DNA from: Bradyrhizobium hipponense
GTDB lineage: Bacteria; Pseudomonadota; Alphaproteobacteria; Rhizobiales; Xanthobacteraceae
Direction of reading: 5' to 3'
NCBI RefSeq assembly: GCF_008123965.1
Contig: NZ_VSTH01000121.1
Location: forward strand, 1-45,440
DNA: 45,440 nucleotides
Each line of letters opens with the position of its first letter. Positions within the stretch are counted from its first letter, which is position 1. Of the stretch, positions 24,199 to 33,315 are shown one piece after another. Under the pieces are notes generated by a model, which did not search any database, had not been told where the DNA came from, and saw nothing but the letters and a program-made list of their open reading frames with translations. The position numbers and the translations under genes are program-made.

Positions 24199-24885
24199 TC
24201 AGCCCCGCACCGGCAGCGTCACCACGTCGTAGGCGTGCCGAATCGTCCGCTTCAGCACGGGATCCTTCAGCTCGAACTCGAAGCGGTCGGCGGGGCGGAT
24301 GCCGCCCTTTGCGGCGAAAGTGCCGCCGAACATGGCGCAGCCGTCGGGCAGCTTCTCACCGCCAAAGCCGCGCGCGATGAGGTCGTCAACCGGCAGCATC
24401 GCGTCCAGCGTGCCCTCCTGGTAGAGCACGCGCTCGCCGTTGATCCAGGCGTAGGAACGCAAGGTCATCTTATCCCAATGACCGATCACGTCCTCGAGCT
24501 CCCACAGCACCGGCGCGATCGGCTTGTCGCACATCTGCTTGGACACCGTGACGTTGTAGGCCTCGACCTTGCGGTCGGTGTGGTCGGAGCCGCAGCCAAC
24601 GAAGATACGGCCCTGCCAGCCGATCAGCACGAACTCGACCTCGCCCGAGGAATCGCCGCCGCAGCATTCGATGCTGTCTTCCATGGTCAGCCGCCGCGCC
24701 GAGACGCGGTAGTAGATCGGCGTCGAGGCCGGCCGGGCGATGCCGACGGCCTCCAGCTCCGCGATATGCTTGTCGCGCGCGACGGGATCGCGGCCGGTCC
24801 AACCGGCGATGACGGCCTGGTCGATCGCCAGCGTCAGCGGCGTTGTGGTGTCTTGGGCGTCGACGGTGAAAGTCAGGTCAAACAC
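24199..24885 (-). CDS. DUF2848 family protein
   Basis: A 228-residue protein of the DUF2848 family, which is thought to be related to the FAH fold. Features seen: MFDLTFTVDA at the start, a central GWQGRIFVGCGSDHTDR segment (HTDR is a likely metal-binding element) and MFGGTFAAKGG near residue 190. No reaction is established. The start is GTG 24885 with GGAGG upstream, and it overlaps the amidase gene by 8 bp, so the pair is almost certainly translated together. This fixed pairing suggests it acts on the substrate or product of the amidase. Confidence 0.85.
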   Translation of the reverse strand: MFDLTFTVDAQDTTTPLTLAIDQAVIAGWTGRDPVARDKHIAELEAVGIARPASTPIYYRVSARRLTMEDSIECCGGDSSGEVEFVLIGWQGRIFVGCGSDHTDRKVEAYNVTVSKQMCDKPIAPVLWELEDVIGHWDKMTLRSYAWINGERVLYQEGTLDAMLPVDDLIARGFGGEKLPDGCAMFGGTFAAKGGIRPADRFEFELKDPVLKRTIRHAYDVVTLPVRG

Positions 24886-26227
24886 GAATTACGGCCTCCA
24901 TGCCGGCAGCAAGTTCGAAAATACGGCGATCCGATCCACCGCTACCCGCCAGCATCAGGCCAACGGGAACGTCGCCCTCGCGATGTGCTGGGAGAGAGAT
25001 GGCGCAACCATCGATCATGTTGATCAGGGTGCAATTGCGCAAGGCCCGCAGGTTCTCGGTGGTGAACGCCTTGTCGTCGGCAAGGTCGGCGATCTTCGGC
25101 GGCGTGTTGGCGGTGGTCGGCAGCACCAGCGCGTCGTACGACGCGATGCGTGCATTGACGCGCGCGATCAGCGAGCGGCGCTCGTTGAGGAGGTCGATGT
25201 AGTCGGCCGCGCTCTGCGCCTCGCCGCGCATGATGCGCACGGAGACTCTGGGGTCGTAGACGTCGCCCTTTGCGGTGAGGAGATAGCGATGCCAGGCGTA
25301 GCTTTCGGACGCGGCAAAGCCGCCCTTGGCGTTCATCGGCCCGATGTCGTGGAACTCGGCCATCTCGATGCGCTCGATGATGGCCCCATGACCGGACAGC
25401 GACTTCAGCGCGCGCTCGAACGTCTCGGCCACTTCAGCGTCGAGATTGTCGAGCGCGATCGTGGTCGGCACCGCGAGCCGCATGCCCTGGACCGGTCGCG
25501 GCCTCAGCGGGACGATCGGCTCGTTCGCCAGCACTGCATCGAGTATGGCACAGCAACTGACCGATCGCGCCAGCGGTCCGATGCTGTCGAGCGAAAACGA
25601 CAGCGGCACTGAGCCGTCGAGGGGCACGCGCCGTTGCGTCGGCTTGTAGCCGACGATGCCGTTGAAGGCCGCCGGAATCCGGCAGGAGCCGCCGGTGTCG
25701 GTGCCGAGCGCGCCATGCGCCATGCCGTCGAGCACGGACACCGCCGCGCCCGAGGACGAGCCGCCCGGCACATGTCCCGCGGCCCGGTTCCAGGCACCTT
25801 TCGGTGTGCCGTAATGCGGGTTGATGCCGATGCCGGAATAGGCGAACTCGGTCATGTTGGTCCGCCCGATCAGGACAAAACCGGCCTGGCGCAGCCGCGC
25901 AACTGTCGCGGCGTCATGTTCGGCCGGCGGGGAATCGTCGAGCGCGCGGGAGCCGGCGCGCGTGACCTGCCCCTTGATGTCGAAGAGGTCCTTGATCGAG
26001 ATCGGGATACCGGCATAACGCGACGGCGCTGCCTTCACCTTGCGCAGGCCATCCATAGCATCCGCAGCGGCAAGCGCCGCATCCTTGTCGACACGGAGGA
26101 AGGTGCGCTGGCCCTCGCCCGCCGGATCGGCGATCTTGGCGAGGCACGCCTCGACCAACTTGCGGGAGGTCGTGCGGCCGCTCTCGAGGTCTTCGGCGAG
26201 CTTCGCCAGTGTCGGAAAATCGGGCAT
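24878..26227 (-). CDS. Amidase signature family hydrolase
   Basis: A 449-residue amidase. The Ser-cisSer-Lys triad is complete: K79 (ISIKDLFD), S157 in the Gly/Ser loop GGSSSGAA and nucleophile S181 (TDTGGSCRIPAA). It hydrolyses a C-N amide bond; relatives include GatA, AtzE/AtzF and aryl-amidases. No GatB or GatC partner is adjacent, so it is not the tRNA amidotransferase. The ribosome site is weak (GTGAGACAG). It is the first gene of a pair with DUF2848 and divergent from the DUF35-thiolase genes. The natural amide is unknown. Confidence 0.9.
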   Translation of the reverse strand: MPDFPTLAKLAEDLESGRTTSRKLVEACLAKIADPAGEGQRTFLRVDKDAALAAADAMDGLRKVKAAPSRYAGIPISIKDLFDIKGQVTRAGSRALDDSPPAEHDAATVARLRQAGFVLIGRTNMTEFAYSGIGINPHYGTPKGAWNRAAGHVPGGSSSGAAVSVLDGMAHGALGTDTGGSCRIPAAFNGIVGYKPTQRRVPLDGSVPLSFSLDSIGPLARSVSCCAILDAVLANEPIVPLRPRPVQGMRLAVPTTIALDNLDAEVAETFERALKSLSGHGAIIERIEMAEFHDIGPMNAKGGFAASESYAWHRYLLTAKGDVYDPRVSVRIMRGEAQSAADYIDLLNERRSLIARVNARIASYDALVLPTTANTPPKIADLADDKAFTTENLRALRNCTLINMIDGCAISLPAHREGDVPVGLMLAGSGGSDRRIFELAAGMEAVIRV

Positions 26228-26279
26228 GTCTGTCTCACGGAATATTTCGCGCGCAATCTATAGCGCCGCCTCAGTTCGA

Positions 26280-26292
26280 CACAAGCATTGTG
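26280..26292. promoter_or_regulatory. Candidate operator in the amidase / DUF35 divergent promoter
   Basis: CACAAGCATTGTG is an inverted repeat (CACAA-GCA-TTGTG) in the 178-bp divergent region. It is short and could be chance; no regulator gene is adjacent. Confidence 0.25.
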
Positions 26293-26405
26293 CGCATGAT
26301 GGCATGCATGTGCGTTGCTGGACCGTTGACGCGCCATAGTCAATTGTCGCATCAAGATCGCAACGGGCGGGCCTCACAGCCTGAACCTTGGGAGGACTTG
26401 CCGAC

Positions 26406-26819
26406 ATGGCCGAACCGCAGCGCGCGCGACCGAAACCGACGCCGGAGACCCAGCACTTCTGGGACGGCACCAAGGCGGGCGAACTGCGCCTGCAACGCTG
26501 CGATGCCTGCGCGCATGTCTACTTCCCGCCGCGCCCGTTCTGCCCGTCGTGCGCCTCGCGCAAGGTCTCTGCCTTCAAGGCGAGCGGCAAGGGTTTCCTC
26601 TACAGCTACGTGATCAACCATCGTCCCGCCGCGCCCGGATTCACGCCGCCTTACGCGATCGCCGTGGTCGAGCTTGCCGAGGGGCCGCGGATGATGAGCA
26701 ACATCATCGACTGCCCGCAGACGCCGGAAGCGCTCGAACTCGACATGAAGCTCGAGGTCGCCTTCGAGAAGCTCGACGACGCGATCACTCTCCCCGTCTT
26801 CCGTCCGGCGAAGGGATAG
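26406..26819 (+). CDS. Zn-ribbon OB-fold protein (DUF35)
   Basis: A 137-residue acyl-CoA-binding accessory protein. A rubredoxin-like zinc ribbon is formed by C32-x2-C35 and C46-x2-C49, followed by an OB-fold (about 60-130). DUF35 proteins partner thiolase-fold enzymes and help bind the acyl-CoA, as with the ChsH2 C-terminal domain and Ltp2 in steroid side-chain removal. GGGAGGA lies 9 nt before the ATG. The thiolase gene starts 3 bp after its stop, indicating an obligate pair. Confidence 0.92.
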   Translation: MAEPQRARPKPTPETQHFWDGTKAGELRLQRCDACAHVYFPPRPFCPSCASRKVSAFKASGKGFLYSYVINHRPAAPGFTPPYAIAVVELAEGPRMMSNIIDCPQTPEALELDMKLEVAFEKLDDAITLPVFRPAKG

Positions 26820-26822
26820 ACC

Positions 26823-27962
26823 ATGCGCAGCAACCAGGTTGCCGTCGTCGGCGCCGCCGAGACCACCGAGCTCGGTGTCATCCCAAACGCCTCGCAGCTT
26901 CAGCTTCACGCGGACGCGGCGCTCAATGCCATCGCCGATGCCGGGCTGAAGCTGTCCGACATCGACGGCTTCGCCACCGCGGTCGAGACGCCGCAGCAGG
27001 TCTGCCATTATCTTGGCATCAAGCCGACGTGGGTGGACGGTACCTCGGTCGGCGGCTGCTCGTTCATGCTGCACGTCCGCCATGCCGCCGCGGCGATCGA
27101 GGCCGGCCTCTGCAAGACCGTGCTGATCACCCATGCCGAGAGCGGCAAGTCGATGATCGGCAAGGCGCCGCGTTCGATCCCCGTCGACAGCCTGCAAGGC
27201 CAATTCGAGGCGCCATTCGGCGTTTACGGCCCGCCCAGCATGTTCCCGATTCCCGTGCTGCGCTTCATGAAGACCTACGGCATCACCCATGAGCAGCTCG
27301 CCTCGGTGGCGGTGGTGCAGCGGGAATGGGCGGCAAAGAATCCGCGGGCGATGATGAAGGACCCGATCACGGTCGCCGACGTTCTCAACTCGCGCATGAT
27401 CGCCTATCCGTTCCGGCTGCTGCAATGCTGTCTGGTCACCGACGGCGGCGGCGCACTGATCCTGACCTCAGCCGACCGCGCCAGGGATTTTCCGCGGAAG
27501 CCCGTCTACATCATGGGCACTGGCGAGAGTGTGGAGACACCGATGGTGAGCCAGATGGAGACGTTCAACTCCTCGCGCGCCTTCAAGACCGCGGGGCCGC
27601 TCGCGTTCAAGGAAGCCGGCATCACGCATGGGGATGTCGACCATCTCATGATCTACGACGCGTTTGCGCATCTGCCGCTGTTCGGCCTCGGCGACCTCGG
27701 CTTCATGCCGCATGAGGAAACCGGCAAGTTCATCGCCGACGGCAACACACGGCCTGGAGGTAAGCTGCCGCTCAACACCAATGGCGGCGGCTTGTCCTAT
27801 ATGCACTCGGGCATGTATGGCATGTACGCGCTTCAGGAGAGCGTACGCCAGATGCGCGGCATTGCGCCGGCGCAGCTGCCGAATGCGAAGATTTCGGTGT
27901 GCCACGGCGTCGGCGGCATGTTCGCGGCATCAGGCACGATCGTGTTTACGAACGAGAGGTAG
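26823..27962 (+). CDS. Thiolase-family protein (SCP-x/Ltp-like)
   Basis: A 379-residue thiolase-fold protein. C79 (SVGGCSFM) stands where the acyl-accepting cysteine is expected, H328 (SYMHSGMYG) replaces the GHP histidine motif, and C360 (SVCHGVGG) matches the second catalytic cysteine. The usual CxSG and GHPxG wording is not kept, so this belongs to the lipid-transfer-protein-like branch, which includes non-classical thiolases and Ltp2-type retro-aldolases. With the DUF35 gene 3 bp upstream it probably forms a heterocomplex acting on a branched or ring-bearing acyl-CoA. Whether it cleaves thiolytically or as an aldolase cannot be decided here. Confidence 0.88.
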   Translation: MRSNQVAVVGAAETTELGVIPNASQLQLHADAALNAIADAGLKLSDIDGFATAVETPQQVCHYLGIKPTWVDGTSVGGCSFMLHVRHAAAAIEAGLCKTVLITHAESGKSMIGKAPRSIPVDSLQGQFEAPFGVYGPPSMFPIPVLRFMKTYGITHEQLASVAVVQREWAAKNPRAMMKDPITVADVLNSRMIAYPFRLLQCCLVTDGGGALILTSADRARDFPRKPVYIMGTGESVETPMVSQMETFNSSRAFKTAGPLAFKEAGITHGDVDHLMIYDAFAHLPLFGLGDLGFMPHEETGKFIADGNTRPGGKLPLNTNGGGLSYMHSGMYGMYALQESVRQMRGIAPAQLPNAKISVCHGVGGMFAASGTIVFTNER

Positions 27963-27970
27963 CGCTGCTT

Positions 27971-28130
27971 GCCTCTCCCTCTCCCCGTTCTTACGGGGCT
28001 GCGACGAGCTTCGCTCGCGCTGAGAGGGTTGGGGTGACCGCTTCTATGCACTCGGACTCGCTGAGAGTCCCCCTCACCCGGATCGCATCTGCGATGCGAT
28101 CCGACCTCTCCCCGCAAGCGGGGCGAGGTA
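27971..28130. repeat. Long 'CCTCTCCCCG' hairpin repeat, copy 2
   Basis: Contains CTCTCCCCGTTCTTACGGGG, then GAGAGGGTTGGGGTGACC, then CCCCCTCACCCGGATCGCAT with an internal GGATCGCATC/GATGCGATCC hairpin, and closes with CCTCTCCCCGCAAGCGGGG. It shares these blocks with 12699-12870. It lies between the thiolase and SDR genes. Confidence 0.75.
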
Positions 28131-28161
28131 AGAAACACCGGATCGACAGCGGAGAACCCAC

Positions 28162-29076
28162 ATGACGAAATCACTGCAAGACAAGGTCATCATCGTCACC
28201 GGCGCAGGCCGCGGCATCGGGCGGGAGATCGCGCTGCTTTGCGCGGCGGAAGGCGCCAAGGTCGTCGTCAACGATCCGGGCGTCGCCGCCGACGGCGCCG
28301 GCACGAGCGCCACGCCCGCCGAGGAGGTGGTCGAGGAGATCAAGAAGCGCGGCGGCACCGCCGTTGCCAATTTCGAATCTGTGGCGGAAGCGATCCCCGC
28401 GAGCAAGATCGTCAAGACCGCGACCGATCATTTCGGCCGGCTCGACGGCGTCGTCAACAATGCCGGCATTTTGCGCGACATGATCTTCCACAAGATGAGC
28501 GTGGAAGCCTTCGAGGCCGTCATCAAGGTGCATTTGATGGGCTCGTTCTACGTCTCGCACGCCGCGGCGCGGATTTTTCGCGAGCAGGAGTCCGGCTCGT
28601 TCGTGCACTTCACCTCGACCTCCGGCCTGATCGGCAATTTCGGCCAGGCCAATTACGCCGCCGCCAAGCTCGGCATCGTCGGTCTGTCGAAATCGATCGC
28701 GCTCGACATGGGCCGCTTCAACGTCCGCTCCAACTGCGTCTCGCCGTTCGCCTGGACCCGCATGATCGGCACCATCCCGACCGAGACCGAAGCCGAGAAG
28801 GCGCGCGTCGAGAAGATCAAGCAGATGGGACCGGAGAAGATCGCGCCGGTTTGCGCCTATCTGCTTTCCGATGCCGCCAAGGACGTCACCGGGCAGATCT
28901 TCGGCGCGCGCATGAACGAACTCTTCCTGTTCAGCCAGAACAGGCCGCTGCGCTCGGTGCATCGGAGCGAAGGCTGGACGCCGCAGTCAATCGCGGAACA
29001 CGGCATGCCGGCGCTGAAGGGCTCGTTCTACAAGCTCGACCGCTCAGCCGACATCTTCCCTTGGGATCCCGTCTAG
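28162..29076 (+). CDS. SDR-family oxidoreductase, MFE-type 3-hydroxyacyl-CoA dehydrogenase-like
   Basis: A 304-residue short-chain dehydrogenase. The cofactor motif TGAGRGIG (13-20), NNAG (99-102), catalytic S152/S154, Y165 and K169 (NYAAAK) are all present. The insert after the first strand (NDPGVAADGAGTS) and the C-terminal 40 residues resemble the (3R)-hydroxyacyl-CoA dehydrogenase part of peroxisomal multifunctional enzyme (17beta-HSD4). With the DUF35-thiolase pair upstream, a beta-oxidation step on an unusual acyl-CoA is the best guess. The ATG has GGAGAACCC upstream. Confidence 0.88.
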   Translation: MTKSLQDKVIIVTGAGRGIGREIALLCAAEGAKVVVNDPGVAADGAGTSATPAEEVVEEIKKRGGTAVANFESVAEAIPASKIVKTATDHFGRLDGVVNNAGILRDMIFHKMSVEAFEAVIKVHLMGSFYVSHAAARIFREQESGSFVHFTSTSGLIGNFGQANYAAAKLGIVGLSKSIALDMGRFNVRSNCVSPFAWTRMIGTIPTETEAEKARVEKIKQMGPEKIAPVCAYLLSDAAKDVTGQIFGARMNELFLFSQNRPLRSVHRSEGWTPQSIAEHGMPALKGSFYKLDRSADIFPWDPV

Positions 29077-29188
29077 CCGGATCCCAGCTAATGTTGCGTC
29101 GCGATCACCGGTTGTCCGGCCGGAGATCGCCCGCATTACGCCCGATTGGGGGCGAATGGTTTCCTTCCAACAAAAAAGGGAGGTGACT

Positions 29189-30355
29189 ATGACAAAACCA
29201 CTGACCATTTCTACCGATACCAGTGAGCCTTGCCTCGCGCGCCGCACTCTCCTGAAAGGCGCGGCGGCTGCGGTAGCCGCGACGGGTGTCACCATGAACG
29301 CAGCCCTGGCGGCCTCCGTCACGCCGTTCGGCCAGACCGGCGCTCCGACGAGGTCGACGGCGCCATTGCCCTTGGGGCCGCTACCCGGCAGCCGCTACCC
29401 AGACTCCCATCTGGAATCCGCCAAGAAGGGGCCGCCAACGTTCGGGCCCGCGGACTTCCCGGCCTTTGCCGGCACCATGGCGGTCGAGCGTGTTGCAACC
29501 GGCTTCCGATGGGCCGAGGGTCCGGTGTATTTCGCGGCCGGGCGATACCTGCTGTTCAGCGATATTCCCAACAACCGCATCATGCGTTTCTCGGAGGACG
29601 ACGGTCACGTCAGCGTCTACCGTCAGCCCTCGATGAACTCGAACGGCAACACGATCGATCGCGAAGGACGCTTGATCACATGCGAGCATAGCGGTCGGCG
29701 CGTGACACGGACCGAACTCGACGGCTCGATCACCATCATTGCCGACAAATTCAATGGCAAGCGACTCAACTCGCCGAACGATGCGGTCGTTACTGCCGAT
29801 GGCGCGATCTGGTTCACCGACCCCGCCTACGGCATCGGCGGCTTCTATGAAGGGATCAAGGCCGAGCCAGAGCAGGCGAAGAAGAACGTCTACCGGGTCG
29901 ATCCGAAGTCCGGAGATGTCAAGGTCGTCATCGACGATTTTGTAGAGCCCAATGGGATCACCATCTCGCCCGACGAGAAGAAGCTCTACATCTGCGAGAC
30001 CGGGTTCACCGACGGACCGGACAACCCATCGCATATCCGCGTGTTTGACCTCGACGTGGCAGCGGGGAAGGTGTCGAACAGCAAGGTCTTCGCCGAAATG
30101 CCAAAGCCAAGCATCACCGACGGCGTCCGCTGTGACACCGAAGGACGGGTCTGGTGTTCGGTGGGCTGGGGCGATCCGAACGAAGACGGCGTGCGCTGTT
30201 ATACGCCATCGGGCGATTTGCTCGGCAAGATTCATATTCCGGAAACAGTGGCGAATCTGAGCTTCGGCGGTCAGCAGCGAAACAGGCTTTATATTTGCGG
30301 CTCGACCTCGCTCTATGCTGTGTATACCAGTGTGCAGGGCGCGATGAAGCCATAG
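29189..30355 (+). CDS. SMP-30/gluconolactonase family protein, Tat-exported
   Basis: A 388-residue six-bladed beta-propeller hydrolase of the SMP-30/LRE group. Twin-arginine signal ARRTLLKG (17-24) precedes the hydrophobic AAAAVAATG stretch, so the protein is exported folded, and presumably bound with Ca2+ or Zn2+. Family metal ligands are visible as E110 (RWAEGPVYF), N197 (SPNDAVV), an Asn in PNGITISPDE and the Asp in DGVRCDTEG. Gluconolactonase-like enzymes open sugar or aromatic lactones. The ribosome site AAAGGGAGGTG is nearly ideal, suggesting strong translation. I start at ATG 29189 rather than 29156 because of it. Confidence 0.9.
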   Translation: MTKPLTISTDTSEPCLARRTLLKGAAAAVAATGVTMNAALAASVTPFGQTGAPTRSTAPLPLGPLPGSRYPDSHLESAKKGPPTFGPADFPAFAGTMAVERVATGFRWAEGPVYFAAGRYLLFSDIPNNRIMRFSEDDGHVSVYRQPSMNSNGNTIDREGRLITCEHSGRRVTRTELDGSITIIADKFNGKRLNSPNDAVVTADGAIWFTDPAYGIGGFYEGIKAEPEQAKKNVYRVDPKSGDVKVVIDDFVEPNGITISPDEKKLYICETGFTDGPDNPSHIRVFDLDVAAGKVSNSKVFAEMPKPSITDGVRCDTEGRVWCSVGWGDPNEDGVRCYTPSGDLLGKIHIPETVANLSFGGQQRNRLYICGSTSLYAVYTSVQGAMKP

Positions 30356-30373
30356 CGAGTAGCGGGTTGGGGT

Positions 30374-30405
30374 AGCGAACAGTTGCGGCACGCCCTCTGT
30401 TCGCT
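30374..30405. terminator. Hairpin between convergent lactonase and ppc genes
   Basis: AGCGAACAG (30374-30382) pairs perfectly with CTGTTCGCT (30397-30405) around a 14-nt loop, in the 59-bp gap between converging genes. There is no T run on either side, so it could be a Rho-assisted or bidirectional end signal. Confidence 0.45.
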
Positions 30406-30414
30406 GCTCGCCCC

Positions 30415-33201
30415 CTACCCCGTATTCCGCAGCCCCGCCGAGATGCCGTTGATCGTGAGCTGAATCCCGCGCAGCACCTGCTCGTCCGGATTTTGCGCGC
30501 GATGCTCCTTCAACAGCTCGACCTGAACGTGGTTGAGCGGATCGAGATACGGGAAGCGATGGCGCACCGAGCGTTCCAGCAGCGGATTGCCCTGAAGCAG
30601 ACGGTCCTGGTCCATGATCTCGAGCAACGCCTCGATGCAGGAATGCCATTCGCGGCGGATGCGGCCGAAGATTTTTTCGCGCAGGGCCTCATCCGGCACG
30701 AGCTCGGCATAGCGCGAGGCGATCGCGATCGAGCTTTTCGCCAGCACCATGTCCATGTTCGACAACAGCATGCGGAAGAACGGCCATTCCTTGTAGAGCT
30801 CTTTGAGGAACGGCATGCCCTGGTCGGGATGCTCGGCGATCCATTGCTCGACCGCGCTGCCAAAGCCGTACCAGCCCGGCAGCATCAGGCGGCATTGCGC
30901 CCAAGAGAACACCCACGGGATCGCACGCAGATCCTCGATCGCGCGGGTCTTCTTGCGCGAGGCCGGGCGGCTGCCGATGTTGAGTGTCGCGATCTCGTTG
31001 ATGACGGTGGATTCCCAGAAGTAATCGACGAAACCGTCGGTCTCGTAGACAAGACCGCGATAAGCCCTAAAGGCGAGGTTCGACAATTCGTCCATCGCGG
31101 TCAGGTATTCGCGCCGCGGCGCGCTCTGGCGCGGATGCAACAAGCTTGCCTCCAGCGTCGCCGCCGCAAGGATCTCCAGATTGTTGCGGCCTACTTCCGC
31201 ATTGGAATATTTCGACGAGATGATCTCGCCCTGCTCGGTGATACGGATCTGGCCGTTCACAGCGCCGCCGGGCTGCGCGATGATGGCGTCGTAGCTCGGA
31301 CCGCCGCCGCGGCCGACCGAGCCGCCGCGGCCGTGAAACAGGCGCAGGCGCACGCCATGCCGCTCGAACACGTCGACGAGCCCGATCTCGGCCTTGTAGA
31401 GCTCCCAGCCCGAGGTGACGAAGCCGCCATCCTTGTTGCTGTCGGAATAGCCGAGCATGACCTCCTGCACGCTGCCGCGGCTGTCGACGAGGCGGCGGTA
31501 ATCGTGCAGCGAGAGCATGCGGTCCATGATGCCGCTCGAGGCCTGCAAGTCCTCGATGGTCTCGAACAGCGGCACGATGTTGATGGCGCTGCGGCCGGAC
31601 GGATGGACGAGGCCGACCTCCTTGAGCAGCACGGCGACCTCGAGCATATCAGACATGCTCTTGCACATCGAGATGATACATTGCTGGATGGCGTCCGAGC
31701 CGAACTTCGCATGCGCCTCCGCGGCAGCATGGAACACGTTGAGCTCGCCCATGGTCTCGTCGCTGTACTTGACGAACGGCGAGACCAGCGAGCGCGTGCT
31801 GCGCAGTTCATTGCTGAGCAGCGCGATGCGGGCGTCTTCGCCGAGCGCGAGGTAGGACGTGCCGGGGTTCGCCGCGTCCATTAGCTCGGCGATGGTCCGT
31901 TCGTGCACCGCCGAGTTCTGGCGGATGTCGAGCCGGGCCAGATGGAAGCCGAAGCAATCCACCGCGCGGCGCAGCAGCCGCAGCCGGCCGCGGGCGATGA
32001 CGCGGGCATTGTTGGAGATCAGCGAGCGATGCAGCACATCGAGATCGCCCTGAAGCTCCTTGACGCTCTCGTAAGGCGCGCCCTTGCCGACCGGGCGGCG
32101 GGTGATTTCGACCTGGAGTTTTTCGGCCGTCGCCGCAAGGCGCGCATAGATGCCTGACACCGCGAGGCGGTACGGTTCGCCGCTCCGGTGCGGCGAGGTG
32201 TCGGGCGAACGCTCCGCCAGCGTGCGCAGCTCCCCGGACACGTCGGCAAGATGCGCCGCGATCGACAGTTCGGCGCCGAGCACGTGCAGCTCGTTCAGAT
32301 AGAACTGCATCACTCGGCTGGACTGGAGCCGCAGCGTGCCGCGCATGACGTCGGCGGTGACGAAGGGATTGCCGTCGCGGTCGCCGCCGATCCAGCTTCC
32401 CATCCGCAGGAACGAGGCGAGCTCGCCTGCCGTCTGCTCGCCGCCCTCCTCCAGCCGGTCCTCCAGCGTATTGATCAGCCGCGGCACCTCGCGGAGGAAA
32501 GTGTAATCGTAGAACGACAGGCCGTTGGCGACCTCATCGAGGACGGTGAGCTTGGTCCGGCGCAGCAGATTGGTCTGCCACAGCGTCAGCACCTCGCGGC
32601 GAAGTTGCTCGTCGCTGGCCGCAGCTTCGTCTTCAGTCAGCGCGACTCGCTCACAGCGGTCGAGCAGGGCTGCGATCTCCATCTCGCGGTCCATGGTGCT
32701 CTTGCGGCGGACTTCGGTCGGGTGTGCCGTCAGCACCGGGCTGACCAGCGCGGTCTTGAAGAAGCTGCGCAGCTGGTCGGCACTGATGCCCGCCCCCCTG
32801 GCATGGGCGAGCGTTTCGGCCAGCACGCCGGAACCGCCCCCCTTGCTGGCGCGCATCTGGCGGATGTTGTTCTGGTCCTCGGCGATGTTGGCAAGATGAG
32901 AGAAATAGCTGAAAGCGCGGACGATCCGCAGCGTCTCGGAGATCGACATGCCGTCGAGGATCTGCTCGAGCTCGTGGCGGGCGAGCCGGTCCTCGTCGCG
33001 GTGGAACCGGATCGAGGTCTGGCGGATGCGCTCGACCAGGTCGAACAATTCGGGCCCCTCCTGGTCGCGCACCGTGTCGCCGAGGATGCGTCCGAGCAGG
33101 CGGATGTCGTCGCGCAGCCGCGCATCCGCCTCCAGTGCCTGGGCGTCTTCAGGGCGGTTTGGGCGATGGTCGGCGTCGGATATTACGGTCTGGAGGGACA
33201 T
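30415..33201 (-). CDS. ppc: Phosphoenolpyruvate carboxylase
   Basis: A 928-residue enzyme making oxaloacetate from PEP and bicarbonate. Catalytic H160 lies in TAHPTEVRRKS; further signatures are GGDRDGNPFV, YSDSNKDGG (the PEP/metal loop) and the mobile loop FHGRGGSVGRGGGP with catalytic Arg, followed by QISSKY-like sequence and GRNN-type residues. The C-terminus NGISAGLRNTG is the normal family ending. It replenishes the TCA cycle, here consistent with growth on acids entering as acetyl-CoA. I start at ATG 33201 (MSLQTVISD, GGAG 6 nt upstream); an in-frame start at 33237 adds 12 residues. Confidence 0.97.
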   Translation of the reverse strand: MSLQTVISDADHRPNRPEDAQALEADARLRDDIRLLGRILGDTVRDQEGPELFDLVERIRQTSIRFHRDEDRLARHELEQILDGMSISETLRIVRAFSYFSHLANIAEDQNNIRQMRASKGGGSGVLAETLAHARGAGISADQLRSFFKTALVSPVLTAHPTEVRRKSTMDREMEIAALLDRCERVALTEDEAAASDEQLRREVLTLWQTNLLRRTKLTVLDEVANGLSFYDYTFLREVPRLINTLEDRLEEGGEQTAGELASFLRMGSWIGGDRDGNPFVTADVMRGTLRLQSSRVMQFYLNELHVLGAELSIAAHLADVSGELRTLAERSPDTSPHRSGEPYRLAVSGIYARLAATAEKLQVEITRRPVGKGAPYESVKELQGDLDVLHRSLISNNARVIARGRLRLLRRAVDCFGFHLARLDIRQNSAVHERTIAELMDAANPGTSYLALGEDARIALLSNELRSTRSLVSPFVKYSDETMGELNVFHAAAEAHAKFGSDAIQQCIISMCKSMSDMLEVAVLLKEVGLVHPSGRSAINIVPLFETIEDLQASSGIMDRMLSLHDYRRLVDSRGSVQEVMLGYSDSNKDGGFVTSGWELYKAEIGLVDVFERHGVRLRLFHGRGGSVGRGGGPSYDAIIAQPGGAVNGQIRITEQGEIISSKYSNAEVGRNNLEILAAATLEASLLHPRQSAPRREYLTAMDELSNLAFRAYRGLVYETDGFVDYFWESTVINEIATLNIGSRPASRKKTRAIEDLRAIPWVFSWAQCRLMLPGWYGFGSAVEQWIAEHPDQGMPFLKELYKEWPFFRMLLSNMDMVLAKSSIAIASRYAELVPDEALREKIFGRIRREWHSCIEALLEIMDQDRLLQGNPLLERSVRHRFPYLDPLNHVQVELLKEHRAQNPDEQVLRGIQLTINGISAGLRNTG

Positions 33202-33315
33202 GGCGAGCTCCGCTGCCTGGCCCGGACGAGTGTGCAAGTTTTTTGTCGCAGCGCAAGATGAACTTGGGGGCGGCGCACACTTGGGGCGAATTTCAGCTCG
33301 CGCTTCTCGCGAGAG

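Noticed and set aside
24878..26227. Amidase as GatA of the tRNA amidotransferase
   Set aside because: No gatB or gatC is adjacent and the gene overlaps DUF2848 instead.
29381..30649. Minus-strand frame of 422 codons over the lactonase gene
   Set aside because: Antisense to a gene with a Tat signal, metal residues and an excellent ribosome site; no domain seen.
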